The notes under the pieces: model-generated
The model's input: the letters and a program-made list of their open reading frames with translations, nothing else
Database searches by the model: none
Told to the model about the DNA's origin: nothing
Program-made: the position numbers and the translations under genes
In this document: in pieces, positions 49,941 to 60,802 of the stretch
How positions within the stretch are numbered: the first letter of the stretch is position 1
How the letters are laid out: each line of letters begins with the position of its first letter
From: Semisulcospira habei
Lineage: Eukaryota; Mollusca; Gastropoda; Semisulcospiridae
Assembly: GCA_036245525.1 (NCBI GenBank)
Contig: BTPG01000008.1
Span: forward strand, 26,650,009 to 26,714,008
Length of the DNA stretch: 64,000 nucleotides
Direction: 5' to 3'

Positions 49941-50998
49941 ACCATCGCACGATTCACATTCTGGATCATCTGCTAGTGCTAAGCATTGTCCAGAACAGGT
50001 CGTGGCACATCAAGGATCGACCAAAACCATTCAGTCGAGGACACACTGCCTGAAGAGTAAACTGTTTTGCCTGGAAATCGACCGACAACAGCAAGCGGGC
50101 AGAACATGGTGAGCTTGACTGATGCTTTGAGAACACAGTAGTCGGCTCAACTCACAAGCGGTGCCTGAATATAAAGCAAAGCGTCATCCTTTGGTGACCA
50201 CATAAGAAGCTGAAATATTTGGATTGACGCTTGGAGAACGCAAATGATGCGTCAGGGCACAGGCGGTGCCTGTATAGACCTATCATGTATAGCGAACGTG
50301 TTACCGCCCCAGCCCCCCCCCCCCCTCCCCCCCAGGGCTCAATGACCATGCGAGAAGCTGAGAAGGTAGGTAGCTTGCTTTTTTTAAAAACATTAAAAAA
50401 AAATTAGTACTAGATTTATGTGGCAGTATAAGATATAATATTATTACAATTCTTAGAATGTCTTAGTATGAATTAGTTTAAGTTTGTCAGATCTTCATAG
50501 AGTTTAGAATGTTTTAGAATTAAATAATATTTATTAAATTTTTTTGTGTTTAGAGTTTTAATGTCTTAATCTTAGTCCTTTACAGATTTTATTATTCTAG
50601 TACCATACACATATTTTATATTAGAATGTCTTGGTATTAATGTTTACTGAATGATTTTTGTTGTTGTTGCTGTTCTTACTGCTCCCCCGTCCACAAAATT
50701 GTAATTGCCTTTTAAGAATAAATTTTGTTTATTGAATCTGAATTGAATTTTGGGTCACTTCATGGGTGGTGCCTGAATGTGAAGCAAAAGCGTGAAAATT
50801 CCCTTCCAGCGATCAATGAGCTAGCGATCATAGACATCTGACCCAGCAAACCATTCAATGCTACCACTCAGTCTGATCCATTATTCACACCAGTTGGAAT
50901 CAGGAACAGCCGGAAGTTTTCAATATCCTCTGACAGAAATTACGGGGGGATGGGGGGGGGGGGAGGGGGGGGGATCTCTCCACAAGAATCGTCCGTCT
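49941..50998. other. Non-coding stretch, possible LINE tail
   Basis: C-runs near 50315, AT-rich sequence, and TTATTGAATCTGAATTGAATT near 50728-50750, which looks like a CR1-type pentamer tail. A G-rich run lies near 50950-50975. No coding sequence. Confidence 0.45.
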
Positions 50999-50999
50999 G

Positions 51000-51066
51000 C
51001 AAGAGGCATAGATTCTCATGAGCCCCTGCAGTCGCAGGGGCTCATGAGAATCTACGCCACTTGCCG
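51000..51066. repeat. C-type hairpin core
   Basis: GCAAGAGGCATAGATTCTCA and complement; near-perfect. Confidence 0.78.
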
Positions 51067-51118
51067 GATGCGATCGGCTCTATCCGTCCCTCAGACAACG
51101 ACATGATGGTCATTTGGC

Positions 51119-51325
51119 TTAACGCGTTTAGCTCCAACGCTCTACAGCAGGAGATGAGATGGACGGACCATGAAAATTCAAGGGTAGTGCCAGATTAGCC
51201 TGACGGCGCCAAGCTAATATGGCACTACCCTTGAATTATCATGGTTCATCCATCTCCTGCAATTGGTACATAGTCGTCAAGTGACACCGCAAACATTTAG
51301 GAAACGCGGCCAACAGGGGGTCTAA
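51119..51325. mobile_element. A-type TTAA element with shortened loop
   Basis: TTAACGCGTTTAGCTCC left; palindrome around CCTGACGGCGCC slightly deleted on one arm; right end degenerate. Confidence 0.78.
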
Positions 51326-51525
51326 AGAGGCCGCATAGCTTTCGCTGTACAAACGGAATTCAGAATCGATAGGTGTCAGAACAGCGAAAACTGCGTCGCG
51401 CGACAAACTGTGGTCAGTGGGCATAAAAACACTATCTAATTTTCTCTGGCATCGATGATGATGATGTCCACATGTAATATAATGCGCATCCACTCCATGT
51501 ACTAGCAGCATGCTCAGGGCGGGAA

Positions 51526-51655
51526 CCCCCCCCCCCCCTCCCCCAAAAAAAAACAAACAAACAACAACAAACAAAAAAAAAAAAACAAAAACAACAAACA
51601 AACAAACAAAAACCAATCAAAAAACCCCAAAACAAAACAAAACAAAACAAAACAC
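51526..51655. repeat. C-run and CAAAA-rich low-complexity tract
   Basis: Poly-C followed by A-rich ACAA/AAAAC repeats; Lys/Thr-rich or Phe/Val-rich frames here are artefacts. Confidence 0.9.
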
Positions 51656-51738
51656 CATTACACTAACAAAGTCTATTCCTCGTCTGTGGCTGGACCTGGA
51701 GAATACAACAAACCAATCAATACAATATCATTAACAAT

Positions 51739-52441
51739 TTAACCCCTTCATTGCCAGTGAACCAAAGTCCGGATTTTCAACTCCAACGTAAAAGCAGTTC
51801 TCCTATATGGAGCAGAGACTTTGAGATTGACAAAAACCACTGTCAACAGAGTATAGATCTTCATAAACAGTTGCCTTAGAAGAATTTTGAAAATCCACTG
51901 GCCAGAGAAGATCAGCAACATCAGACTCTGGGAGAAGAACAGAGCAGATAACAGCAGTGAATGAAATTGGGCGAAGAAGATGGGGATACCGGATGGATTG
52001 GTCACAGTCTGAGAAAGCCAGCTTCCAGTATCACTAGGCAGGCATTGTCATGGAACCCCCAGGGAAAGAGGAAAAGGCCGAGAAACTCCTGGCAGTCGAG
52101 ACCTCCAAGCAGACATGAAGAGAATGGGAACCACCTGGAGTAAAATCGAAGGAGAAGCACAGGACAGGAGTCGCTGGAGGTCTCTCGTCGACGGCCTATA
52201 CCCGGGTAGGGGTGACAGGCGTAAGTAAGTAAGTAAGTAATTGCCAGTGAACGCAGACGGTTTCTGAAATCGTTTTTTAGTGCAACGTCAAAACGTCCAG
52301 CCGTCCAAGAAACGTGCACACAAAGTGTTGTCAGCAAGAATAGATCCTCATGAGCCCCTGCAGATGCGGGGACTCATATGGGTGGTTCTCTGCCTCTTGC
52401 AGCTGGATGGTGTTTCCATTTTCCGGCAGTGAAGAGGTTAA
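51739..52441. mobile_element. C-type TTAA element split by a LINE
   Basis: TTAACCCCTTCATTGCC at 51739 and GGCAGTGAAGAGGTTAA ending 52441. The C interior (TTCTGAAATCG, AAGAAACGTGCACACAAAG) resumes after the LINE. Confidence 0.85.
51763..52239 (+). mobile_element. 5'-truncated RTE-like LINE with target duplication
   Basis: Same family as 1-2800 and 25055-25713: [43 protein letters not shown], with an AAGTAAGTAAGTAAG tail. A 13-bp duplication ATTGCCAGTGAAC flanks it (51750-51762 and 52240-52252). Small deletions break the frame. Confidence 0.92.
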
Positions 52442-52444
52442 ATA

Positions 52445-52690
52445 GACAAGAACCGATTAAAAAAAATATATAAAAAAAAAATAATTTATTTATTTTATTT
52501 ATTTTAAAAAAATATTTTATTATTTATTTATTTTTTTTTTTAAATTTTATTATTTATTTTATTTATTTATTTATTTTTTTTTTTTTTGGGGGGGGGAGGG
52601 GCGGCGTTTCGATTTCTCCTCCCCCCCCCCCCCCCCCACCAACCCCCCCTCAAAAAAAAAAAAAAAGAAAAAAAAAAGAAGAAAGAAACA
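52445..52690. repeat. ATTT / poly-T / poly-C / poly-A low-complexity tract
   Basis: A long run of simple sequence with no information content visible. 52691-53250 beyond it shows no gene. Confidence 0.9.
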
Positions 52691-53254
52691 CCACTGAACT
52701 GCACTCACACCAAACCTATGTGAGTATAAAACTACAAAGCGGCCCGGTCAGTCTAGGCTGACATCGGCCCGAGGGGTACCGACGACACGACTCAAGCTTA
52801 TCAGTGCACTGAACCGCGAGATCAATCACAGGGCGCGGCCGATCCATTTATATAATAAACAGATCATTGTATGAAAACAGGAAGCGCTTTTGTACGGGAA
52901 TTCTCCGATCGTCCGGTCTGTGTAGAGTCTGCGGCTTCCCGTCAGTCTTCAGCCCGTTATCAACAGTGCGCATTACGTAAAGCAAGGCCCGGCGGCGGAC
53001 GGAAAACATTGTATGAATACAGTCCAGTCACAAATATGCACCCCCTAAAAAAAAAAAGGAGCACATATCCTCATGCACCCACACGGCCTTGCCCGGGTTC
53101 AATGAAGATTTATGCTTCTTGCTTCTCCCTGGCCGAACAATTTACATCGTTCTTTTAGGAGGACGGGATACTAGGCACAGCCTAGGTGTGTAAGCAATAC
53201 GGCATGCACATGCGATCAATCTACCAAAATCGAATGTGTGCAAACAACACTCAT

Positions 53255-53330
53255 AGCGCAAGAGGCACAGATCCGCACGAGCCCCCGCAATGTGTGGGCT
53301 CATGAGGATCTATGACTCTTGCTGGAGTAT
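53255..53330. repeat. C-type hairpin core, degenerate
   Basis: GCAAGAGGCACAGATCC and CATGAGGATCTATGACTCTTGC. Confidence 0.7.
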
Positions 53331-53491
53331 TTTTGGATCTGCATCTCCATCTAGCACTGATCGGATGGCGTATGTTTTCCGTCTCGAGTTGGGCGTGGTA
53401 AGGGACAGATGCTGCATGTGTTTACATCTAGAAAGTAACCTATATAGGCCTGGAATCTCAGTCAGTGAATCACACGTTATCAATTACAAAA

Positions 53492-53500
53492 AGGTGTGTG

Positions 53501-53570
<70 letters not shown>

Positions 53571-53600
53571 TGCGCGTGTGTGCGTGCATGTGTGTTGCGA
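53492..53600. repeat. TG microsatellite with GC interruptions
   Basis: Long TG array ending in GCGCGTGCGCGTG. Confidence 0.95.
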
Positions 53601-53737
53601 ACGAGCGCAAGGCATATCCACATACAGTCATCAACACGGGCAACCGTTCAAAGCGGTCGAATCTCGCGCCCTAATGCACCCTCGTGTCCCCACAATATTG
53701 CCGAAAGTCATTAATCAAAGAATCAGGTATGCCCGCT

Positions 53738-53937
53738 GATGACTCCTTCATTGCCAAGTAAATTCACAGTCAAAGATCTCCGGCCCTCTAAAGAACATGG
53801 ACCATACTCTCAAAGTGATTTCACCAAGAGGCATAGATCCTCATGAACCCCGCAACTGCGGGGGCTCATGAGGATCTATGCCTCTTGCAGCTGGGTGCTG
53901 TTCACACATTTTCTCGGCAAGGAAAGGGGTTCAATGA
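53738..53937. mobile_element. C-type element with decayed ends
   Basis: ACTCCTTCATTGCC left, AAGGAAAGGGGTTCAA right, full C hairpin in the middle. Confidence 0.75.
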
Positions 53938-53969
53938 ATCATCAAGCACGTACATACTGTCGTCTTGAG

Positions 53970-54011
<42 letters not shown>

Positions 54012-54462
54012 TAATCTTCTATAGCGCAATATCCCCACAAAGAAAGGCACAGAGCGCTTTACATCTAGATAATCTAACTAATTGAAATTAACTAACTAAA
54101 GTACCGACAACGTACAAAAACACAATCATTCATAGGTCCAAATGCACACTGACACAATACTAAAATAATATACATAACATTTCAAGAGCGTGATCAGACA
54201 TATATACATGTTGATGGGAAAATGTGGGGTTGATCAATCCCTTTCAAAGGCCAGATCGAACCAAAAAAAAAAATGTTTTCAATCTAGCCCAGAAAATGGC
54301 CAAAGATGGTGCCTGGCAAATATCATGGGGAAGAACATTCCACACTTTGAGAGCTTGGAAAGAAAAGGACCGCTGTCCAAAGGTTTTTAAGGACACTCTG
54401 GGCATAGTCAATATTCTGTCGTCAGTGCTGGAGCGCAATACTCTGCCTCTGGTGTATGCGCG
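53970..54462 (-). pseudogene. CR1/L2-group LINE, 3' end
   Basis: The minus strand encodes RSSTDDRILTMPRVSLKTFG and RSFSFQALKVWNVLPHDI, then SLAIFWARLKTFFF, the conserved C-terminus of L2-type ORF2. The 3' UTR has GCGCTATAGAAGATTATAT-like sequence and the tail is an ATT repeat (53970-54010). A TG-rich microsatellite (54463-54600) abuts its 5' side. Confidence 0.82.
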
Positions 54463-54600
54463 GTGTGTATGTGTGGTGTGTGTATGTGTGGAGTAATGTA
54501 TGTTGTGGTGTGTATGTGTATGTATGTTGTGGTGTGTGTGTGCGTGTGTGTATGTGTGGTGTGTGTGTATGTGTGGTGTGTGTGTATGTGTGTATGCACA
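54463..54600. repeat. TGTGTATG-type microsatellite
   Basis: Mixed TG/TATG repeats. 54601-55100 holds nothing recognised. Confidence 0.9.
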
Positions 54601-55104
54601 GTCTGTTTACTCTCTTGTCTACAATCTCCTTAGTTTCTGAGCACCCGGCAGAGGACCAGGTAATCAATGCACGGCTCCCGCTCGTTCAAAAAGATTTCAG
54701 GGTGCGGGGTATGTCAGTCCACTCTCAAAAGATTTATTGTTGAAAGCATATACAGACAGGCATTTTTTGCTAAAATAATTTATATGTACAGTCCTTTCCA
54801 CCGTATAATTACTATGACAGCTGATCCAACTTCCTCAGATGTGGGGTCATGTGGTCAAGCACTGCTGGTACTCGCGCTAGTAGTCTCGACGACTGTGTCC
54901 GTCAGTACATCAACTGAGATCATGAGTAAAATGGCGGCAGTAGTGGCTCGTGAGAATCTATTTGCTGATAGATGGAACAAGAAATATCTCTGTCTGGTGG
55001 AACTAGCAGGCTGGATTAGCCGAATGGTGGACACCTGAACTCACTTCAGTCAAGGATCTTCTAGGGGCTACAAAGTAGAGATCCTAGTAAAAACAGAAAA
55101 GAGC

Positions 55105-56395
55105 CGCCCATCAGGCCTACCTAGCCCAGCCTTCCTGCCCTGTGAAGAAGTCTGCCTTCCGTCTCGTCTGCAGCAGTCTCCAGCTCAAGCTCTGAGATCT
55201 CCAGAACGAGTGGTGGACCGGACTCGCACAGAGGACCCAGCTTTGCGCTGACAACGGTGACCACAGGGGCTTCTACGAAGCACTGAAAGCAGTGTATGGC
55301 CCCAGGCGCCTGGTACAAAGTCCCCTGCGAAGCGCTGATGGACAGGCCCTCCTCACAGATAATACCTCCATCTTTCACCGCTGGTCGGAATACTTTCAGA
55401 ACCTCTGCAGCGCTGAGCGCACTGTTCAAGAAATAGTCGTCCTCCAAATCCCACACCTCCCACTAAAGGTTGAATTGGACGAATCGCCCACCGCTGAAGA
55501 GACCCTCACAGCCATCCACCAGCTCAAGAGTGGCAAAGCAGCATGCATCGGCGAGTCCAAACTGAAGTCAGTGCACCAGTTTACCTACCTTGGCTGCATC
55601 ATCAAGTCAGACGCCAAGCTGGACAAGGAGCTAGACAGCCGGCTGGCAAAATCGAACAGCGCGTTCGGGCGACTATTCAAGCGGCTGTGGCACAATCAAC
55701 AGCTGAAAACAGGCACCAAGATCAGCGTGTACAGAGCTGTCGTCCTCACCACCCTGCTGTATGGCTCCAAGACCTGGGCCCTCTACCGCAGCCAACTACG
55801 ACTCCTCGAACGCTTCCACCAGCGCTGCCTGCGTACCATCCGCGGCATTCACTGGAGTGACTGTCACCAACGTCGAGGTCCTTGAACAGGCAAAAACTGT
55901 GAGCATCGAGGCCTTGTTGCTGCGGACACAGCTCCGCTGGGCGGGGCACGTCTCCAGGATGGAGGATCATCGCCTACCCAAGATCACCCTGTTCGGCAAG
56001 CTCGCCACAGGACACCGAGACAGAGGGGCACCAAAGAAGAAGAGATACAAAGGCTGTCTCAAGAAGTCACTTAGTGCCTGCCAAATCGACCACCGCCAGT
56101 GGTCTTCGCTTGCTGCGGACCGCGACACCTGGCGCTCCACCATTTACAAGGCAGCCATCTCCTTTGAGGACTCCCGCAGAGCTAGCCTTAAGGACAAGCG
56201 GTTCAGGAGAAAAAACAGAGATGCCGCAACTCAGAACCCTGGCCAGACCTCCCCCTGCAGCCACTGCGGTCGAACCTGCCTGTCCCGGATTGGCCTCCGC
56301 AGCCACGAGCATGCCTGCAGACGTCGTGGGCAACCCCTATAGAATCTTCGTTTGCGAAGTCAAAAGCCAAGACAAGACAAGACAAAGCGGTTACG
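55105..56395 (+). pseudogene. LINE with internal RT deletion and C-terminal C2H2 finger
   Basis: The linker (HRGFYEALKAVYGPRRLVQ, IFHRWSEYFQNLC, LTAIHQLKSGKAAC) passes directly into the post-RT part (HQFTYLGCIIKSDAKLDKEL, LLYGSKTWALYR, LLRTQLRWAGHVSRMEDHRL). The whole RT core between LKSGKAA and the YLG motif is missing. After one frameshift near 55850 the C-terminus ends in a C2H2 finger, CSHCGRTCLSRIGLRSHEHAC-like (56258-56318). The tail is AAGACAAGACAAGACAA. Confidence 0.9.
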
Positions 56396-56489
56396 ACTAT
56401 GAACGTGTAGCCAAGCGGAAGAACAGTGCCACCAGCGAATGCAATCTGGAATGTCCGTTGTTTTGGACGGGAGTAGCGGACACTCAGGG

Positions 56490-56575
56490 TCCCGGGCACG
56501 CTGGTTGTCTCCCTCGATTCGCCACCACTGATAATAACTATAAGCGGTGGCAAATCGAGGCCGGAGGCAGCCAGC
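56490..56575. repeat. F-type hairpin
   Basis: GCTGGTTGTCTCCCTCGATTCGCCACC and GGTGGCAAATCGAGGCCGGAGGCAGCCAGC pair imperfectly around GATAATAACTATAAGC. Confidence 0.7.
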
Positions 56576-56639
56576 GTGGATTCCAGAGACACGCCAGATG
56601 GACCCGGCGGAATGACTTTTGCTAAACGGGAGTACAATG

Positions 56640-56990
56640 TAACACGCAAACTGATTCTCACGCCATATCGACTGGGGTCACTTTGGCGTGTACCCCAGTC
56701 GAACTAGCGTGAGAGTCAGTTTAGTACATTACAAGCCGGCCAAAGTATAGTAACCCCAGTCGAACTAGCGTGAGTCTCAGTTTAGTACATGCCGGCCAAA
56801 GTGACCACAGCCGGTCGATCTGGCGTAAGAGCCTGTCAGTCTAGGACACGCCAAAATGACCCCAGTCGACTGACTGGCGTGAGGGTCAGTTTCGATCGAC
56901 CTTGTCACGTACGCCAGTGTAGGGTCGATTTGGCGTCAGTGAGAGTCGGAGTCAGTTTGACGTGTCAAGTTACACGGGTCTGTGAACTCA
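56640..56990. repeat. Degenerate minisatellite
   Basis: About five units of 60-80 bp, each with CCCAGTCGAACTAGCGTGAG, AGTCAGTTTAGTACAT and GCCGGCCAAAGTGACC in varying preservation. No gene. Confidence 0.75.
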
Positions 56991-57179
56991 GAAGCTCCTG
57001 GACTGTTTAGTACGGCCTAAGCGGCCTGAACAAAAGCGGTTTCAATGCTACAAAGGCCAAACCGTCAGAAAGAACCGTTTGTGTAAACAGCGCTATCAAA
57101 CTGTCGGTCGAGGACAAACAGTTACCATTACAGTTTAGCAGTGGCACTCTCTCATTCACCGATCTCTTTCACTGCCGAT

Positions 57180-57780
57180 GCCAAATGAAGGAGATGGATC
57201 GACCATGACACGGCTCCTTCAGTTTATCCGTGAGATCTGCATCCTGACACAGCTTAGCGTGTTCGAAGGTTGGTTAGCACAAGGGCAGTAGAGGACATGA
57301 CTTATTACTAAACTGTTGGACGGAGGCGCCAAGTCAATCTGGCACGACCCTTGCGCTAATATAGTCGACTCATCGAGAGAAAGAAATTAAGCACCACCCT
57401 TAATTGTTGATCGCAGTACACACCTGAGTCGGTGGTCTACACCCCCCCCCCCCCGCCCCCCCCCCTCTCCCCACCCTCTCACCCTTTGCATGCAGCCACC
57501 GGTACCTGCTAGCTGAGTTGAGCACTAAGAATGCGGCAATTCCCAAAGTTAGGAGTTGTCATCTGAACACTGCATTGCAGTTTAGGAGACACGTCGAACA
57601 TGGTAGTTCAAGGGTGGTGCAGGAACAGTATGGCGCCTGAAGGCGCCAAGCTATTCCTGCACCACGCTTGAACTATCATGGTCGATCCGGTGTATACTGT
57701 TGTAGTATTTCAGGCTTGCTATACTCCTCAGTGCCCCACCCTTGAACTATCATGGTCGAGTCATACACTGTTGTAGTATG
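57180..57780. repeat. Degenerate A/B hairpin elements and a C tract
   Basis: A broken A-type copy (57185-57380), a C-rich tract (57441-57470) and a good B-type hairpin at 57598-57685 (GGTAGTTCAAGGGTGGTGCA around GGCGCC). A single arm repeats at 57735-57760. Confidence 0.65.
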
Positions 57781-58210
57781 TCTGGGCTGAACGGGTGAAA
57801 AAGCGCACGGATAGAGTTATCAGAGTGTAAACGCTTGCTCGAATTTCTGACTTATCTTTTGCCCACAGTAGCCCGCCCCGTCTACTAAAGAACAAAGCAT
57901 GCACTGTCAAGCAAAAGCAATGTGCTAAGTCAATATTGGCATTCCTATCGTTGGGACAAGGGTAGGACTCGTTCAATGTGGATGCGGGGTGGAGTCGGGA
58001 GGTGGAAGGAGGGGGGATGGAGAGGGGTGGAGGTAGGTGGGAAATGCCGGTGGGGTTATTTTTTGGGGGGAGGGGGCAATTGCCGTATCCTCTGCAACTG
58101 CGAACCAGTGGAAGGGTGGAAGCGTCTAACTGTTCTTGATACCACAGTCAATAAATAGCTTTGTTTAGTAAACAGCAAGAACATAAGCAACAACCAAGCA
58201 CACAGACACA
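57781..58210. other. Non-coding stretch, G-rich
   Basis: G-rich low-complexity at 57985-58080; no gene seen. Confidence 0.5.

Positions 58211-58702
<492 letters not shown>

Positions 58703-58784
<82 letters not shown>
58703..58784. repeat. GA microsatellite, right part
   Basis: About 40 GA units, followed by a GAATCAAT tail repeat that belongs to the LINE. Confidence 0.97.
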
Positions 58785-58789
<5 letters not shown>

Positions 58790-59243
58790 TCAATGAATCA
58801 ATGAATCAATGAAACTTTATTTTACAACGGTTTAGGCATTGACATCGTCATCGACACAGCCATTTTACAAACCTGCCGTTGCTAACAACTACAAGACTAA
58901 CTACAAATATACATACATATAAGTAAACATAATACTTGCAAAGAGATGACGACACTATTCACATAGACAGACATACTCATAGACTCACAGACACCCCCCA
59001 CCCCACCCACCCCCCTTCACACATAGACAGAGCTAAGTAGTCCAAATGATAATTGAAAAGGATAACAGACTTAATTGGGAATAAATTGGACCCAGCATAA
59101 AAAGAAACATATAATACAAGTGGTTGAGTCATCCCTACGAGTGATCCACAAAATATTTGAAGAGACCCTTTTTAAAACAGGCTAGCGAGGAGGCGGATTT
59201 TACATGGTCTGGAAGGGCATTCCAGATAAGTGCCCCTGAGAAG

Positions 59244-59316
59244 TTTGATTGATTGTACATTGCTTAACGTCCCGACAGCAACAAGGCTTTCTCAGGACGT
59301 GCCTGCACTGCATGTG

Positions 59317-59355
<39 letters not shown>

Positions 59356-59654
59356 AACAGAACATTGAATGTATGTCGCCAGCCGGTCAGATACATTAAA
59401 TAAACCTAACACATGGGGCCTAAATAAAGCTAAGACCATTTAGCAACACACATCCAATATCAAGAGCTACAGGCAGTGCAGACAGTAGGGAGAGTTTTAA
59501 AAAGGCAAATACAGGTGAATGGACAAAGGGTAGACAGAAACACATGCCCCAGAATAGAGAGAAAAACCCACCCTGTGGGGCTGACCAAGGTGACCCTGGG
59601 AACTAAAAAATACCTAACCCCACCCAAGTCCCCCAGGGCAGACCCGGGTGGGGT
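59244..59654 (-). mobile_element. SINE-like element, family S (copy 5), inside the LINE ORF
   Basis: 411 bp including a 40-base A-run; target duplication TGCCCCTGAGAAG (59231-59243 and 59655-59667). Same strand as the LINE. Confidence 0.92.
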
Positions 59655-60385
59655 TGCCCCTGAGAAGGATAAGCTAGTTTTATATAGATCGATCCTTGGT
59701 TTTGGGACTATGAAAAGCTTTCTGATGTTTCCAAGCTTGGACTCAGACTTACGGAACAAAGTGGAGATGTACTCAGGTGTTTTGCGTTTCCACACTTTGA
59801 ACATAAAGATTGCTTTGTTATATTTAAAACGATCTTGAAGTGGCAGGAGACCTGCTTTTGAGAGCTTTTCTTCAGTGCTAAGGTGTTGATCAGGGCAGAT
59901 TATTTTGGCCGCTCGTCTGTGTAGGAAATTGAGTCTCTTTAAATGGACCTCACTACACCCATCCCATACCGATGACGCGTAATCGATATAAGAACGTATG
60001 TGAGCGTTATAAAATAGTTTACGGGTATCTGAATCAGTATAATATTTCAGTTTTGATAACATAAAGAGATTTTTGGCTACTATTTTGCATAAGGCGTCTG
60101 TATGAGCTTGCCATTTTAGCTGACTGTCGATTTTAATCCCCAGTACTCGATGTTCATTTACCTGTTCTACCTGACTACCTTTAAGTGAAAGGTTAAGTAA
60201 TAGAGGCATTATCTGCTGTTTTTGGCGCGTGGCGACTACCATCGATTTCGTTTTGGCTGGATGAACAACCATAGAATTGTTTATACACCAAGCTGATACT
60301 TCATGAAGACTTTGTTGTAGGTTGTCGGAAATTACCTGTATATCTTTACTAGTAGTATGAACTGAGGTGTCGTCAGCAAAAAGGT

Positions 60386-60802
60386 TGTACAATTCTGCCA
60401 GCGCTAGCCTCACCTATCTGGTTTGTGAGTATCTCAGTATAACTCGAGGCAAATTTGTATCGTTACATTGTTGTGTAATGTTCTGTGCATCTACTGTGGG
60501 AATTCAGGGTATTTACCCGACCACATATAGTAATGCACCTTCGTGTTTGTGTATGTATGTTTCTCCTGCCTACTTCCTAAGTTCCGGAGAAAGACATGGG
60601 TTATATAAGAGACCTGATGCATCCTTTTTAGGGATGTAGATGATCGTCTTGTTCTATACCTGCGTATTTCTCTGTGGGCTGGCGAATGGGTGCCTGATAG
60701 GCGGGGGCAGGGGATCTAACTGTTCGTCTGTCCAGCGCTGAGTGATTCCCCTTGGTTTGTTGTACAATTCTGCCAGCGCTAGCCTCACCTATCTGGTTTG
60801 TG
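60386..60802. mobile_element. 417-bp insertion with 44-bp terminal direct repeats
   Basis: An 11-bp duplication AGCAAAAAGGT (60375-60385 and 60803-60813) flanks it. Its first 44 bases (TGTACAATTCTGCCAGCGCT..., 60386-60429) recur exactly at 60761-60804. The interior includes TCTGTGGGCTGGCGAATGGG and GGGGATCTAACTGTTCG, shared with 23475-23805. No ORF. Confidence 0.85.
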
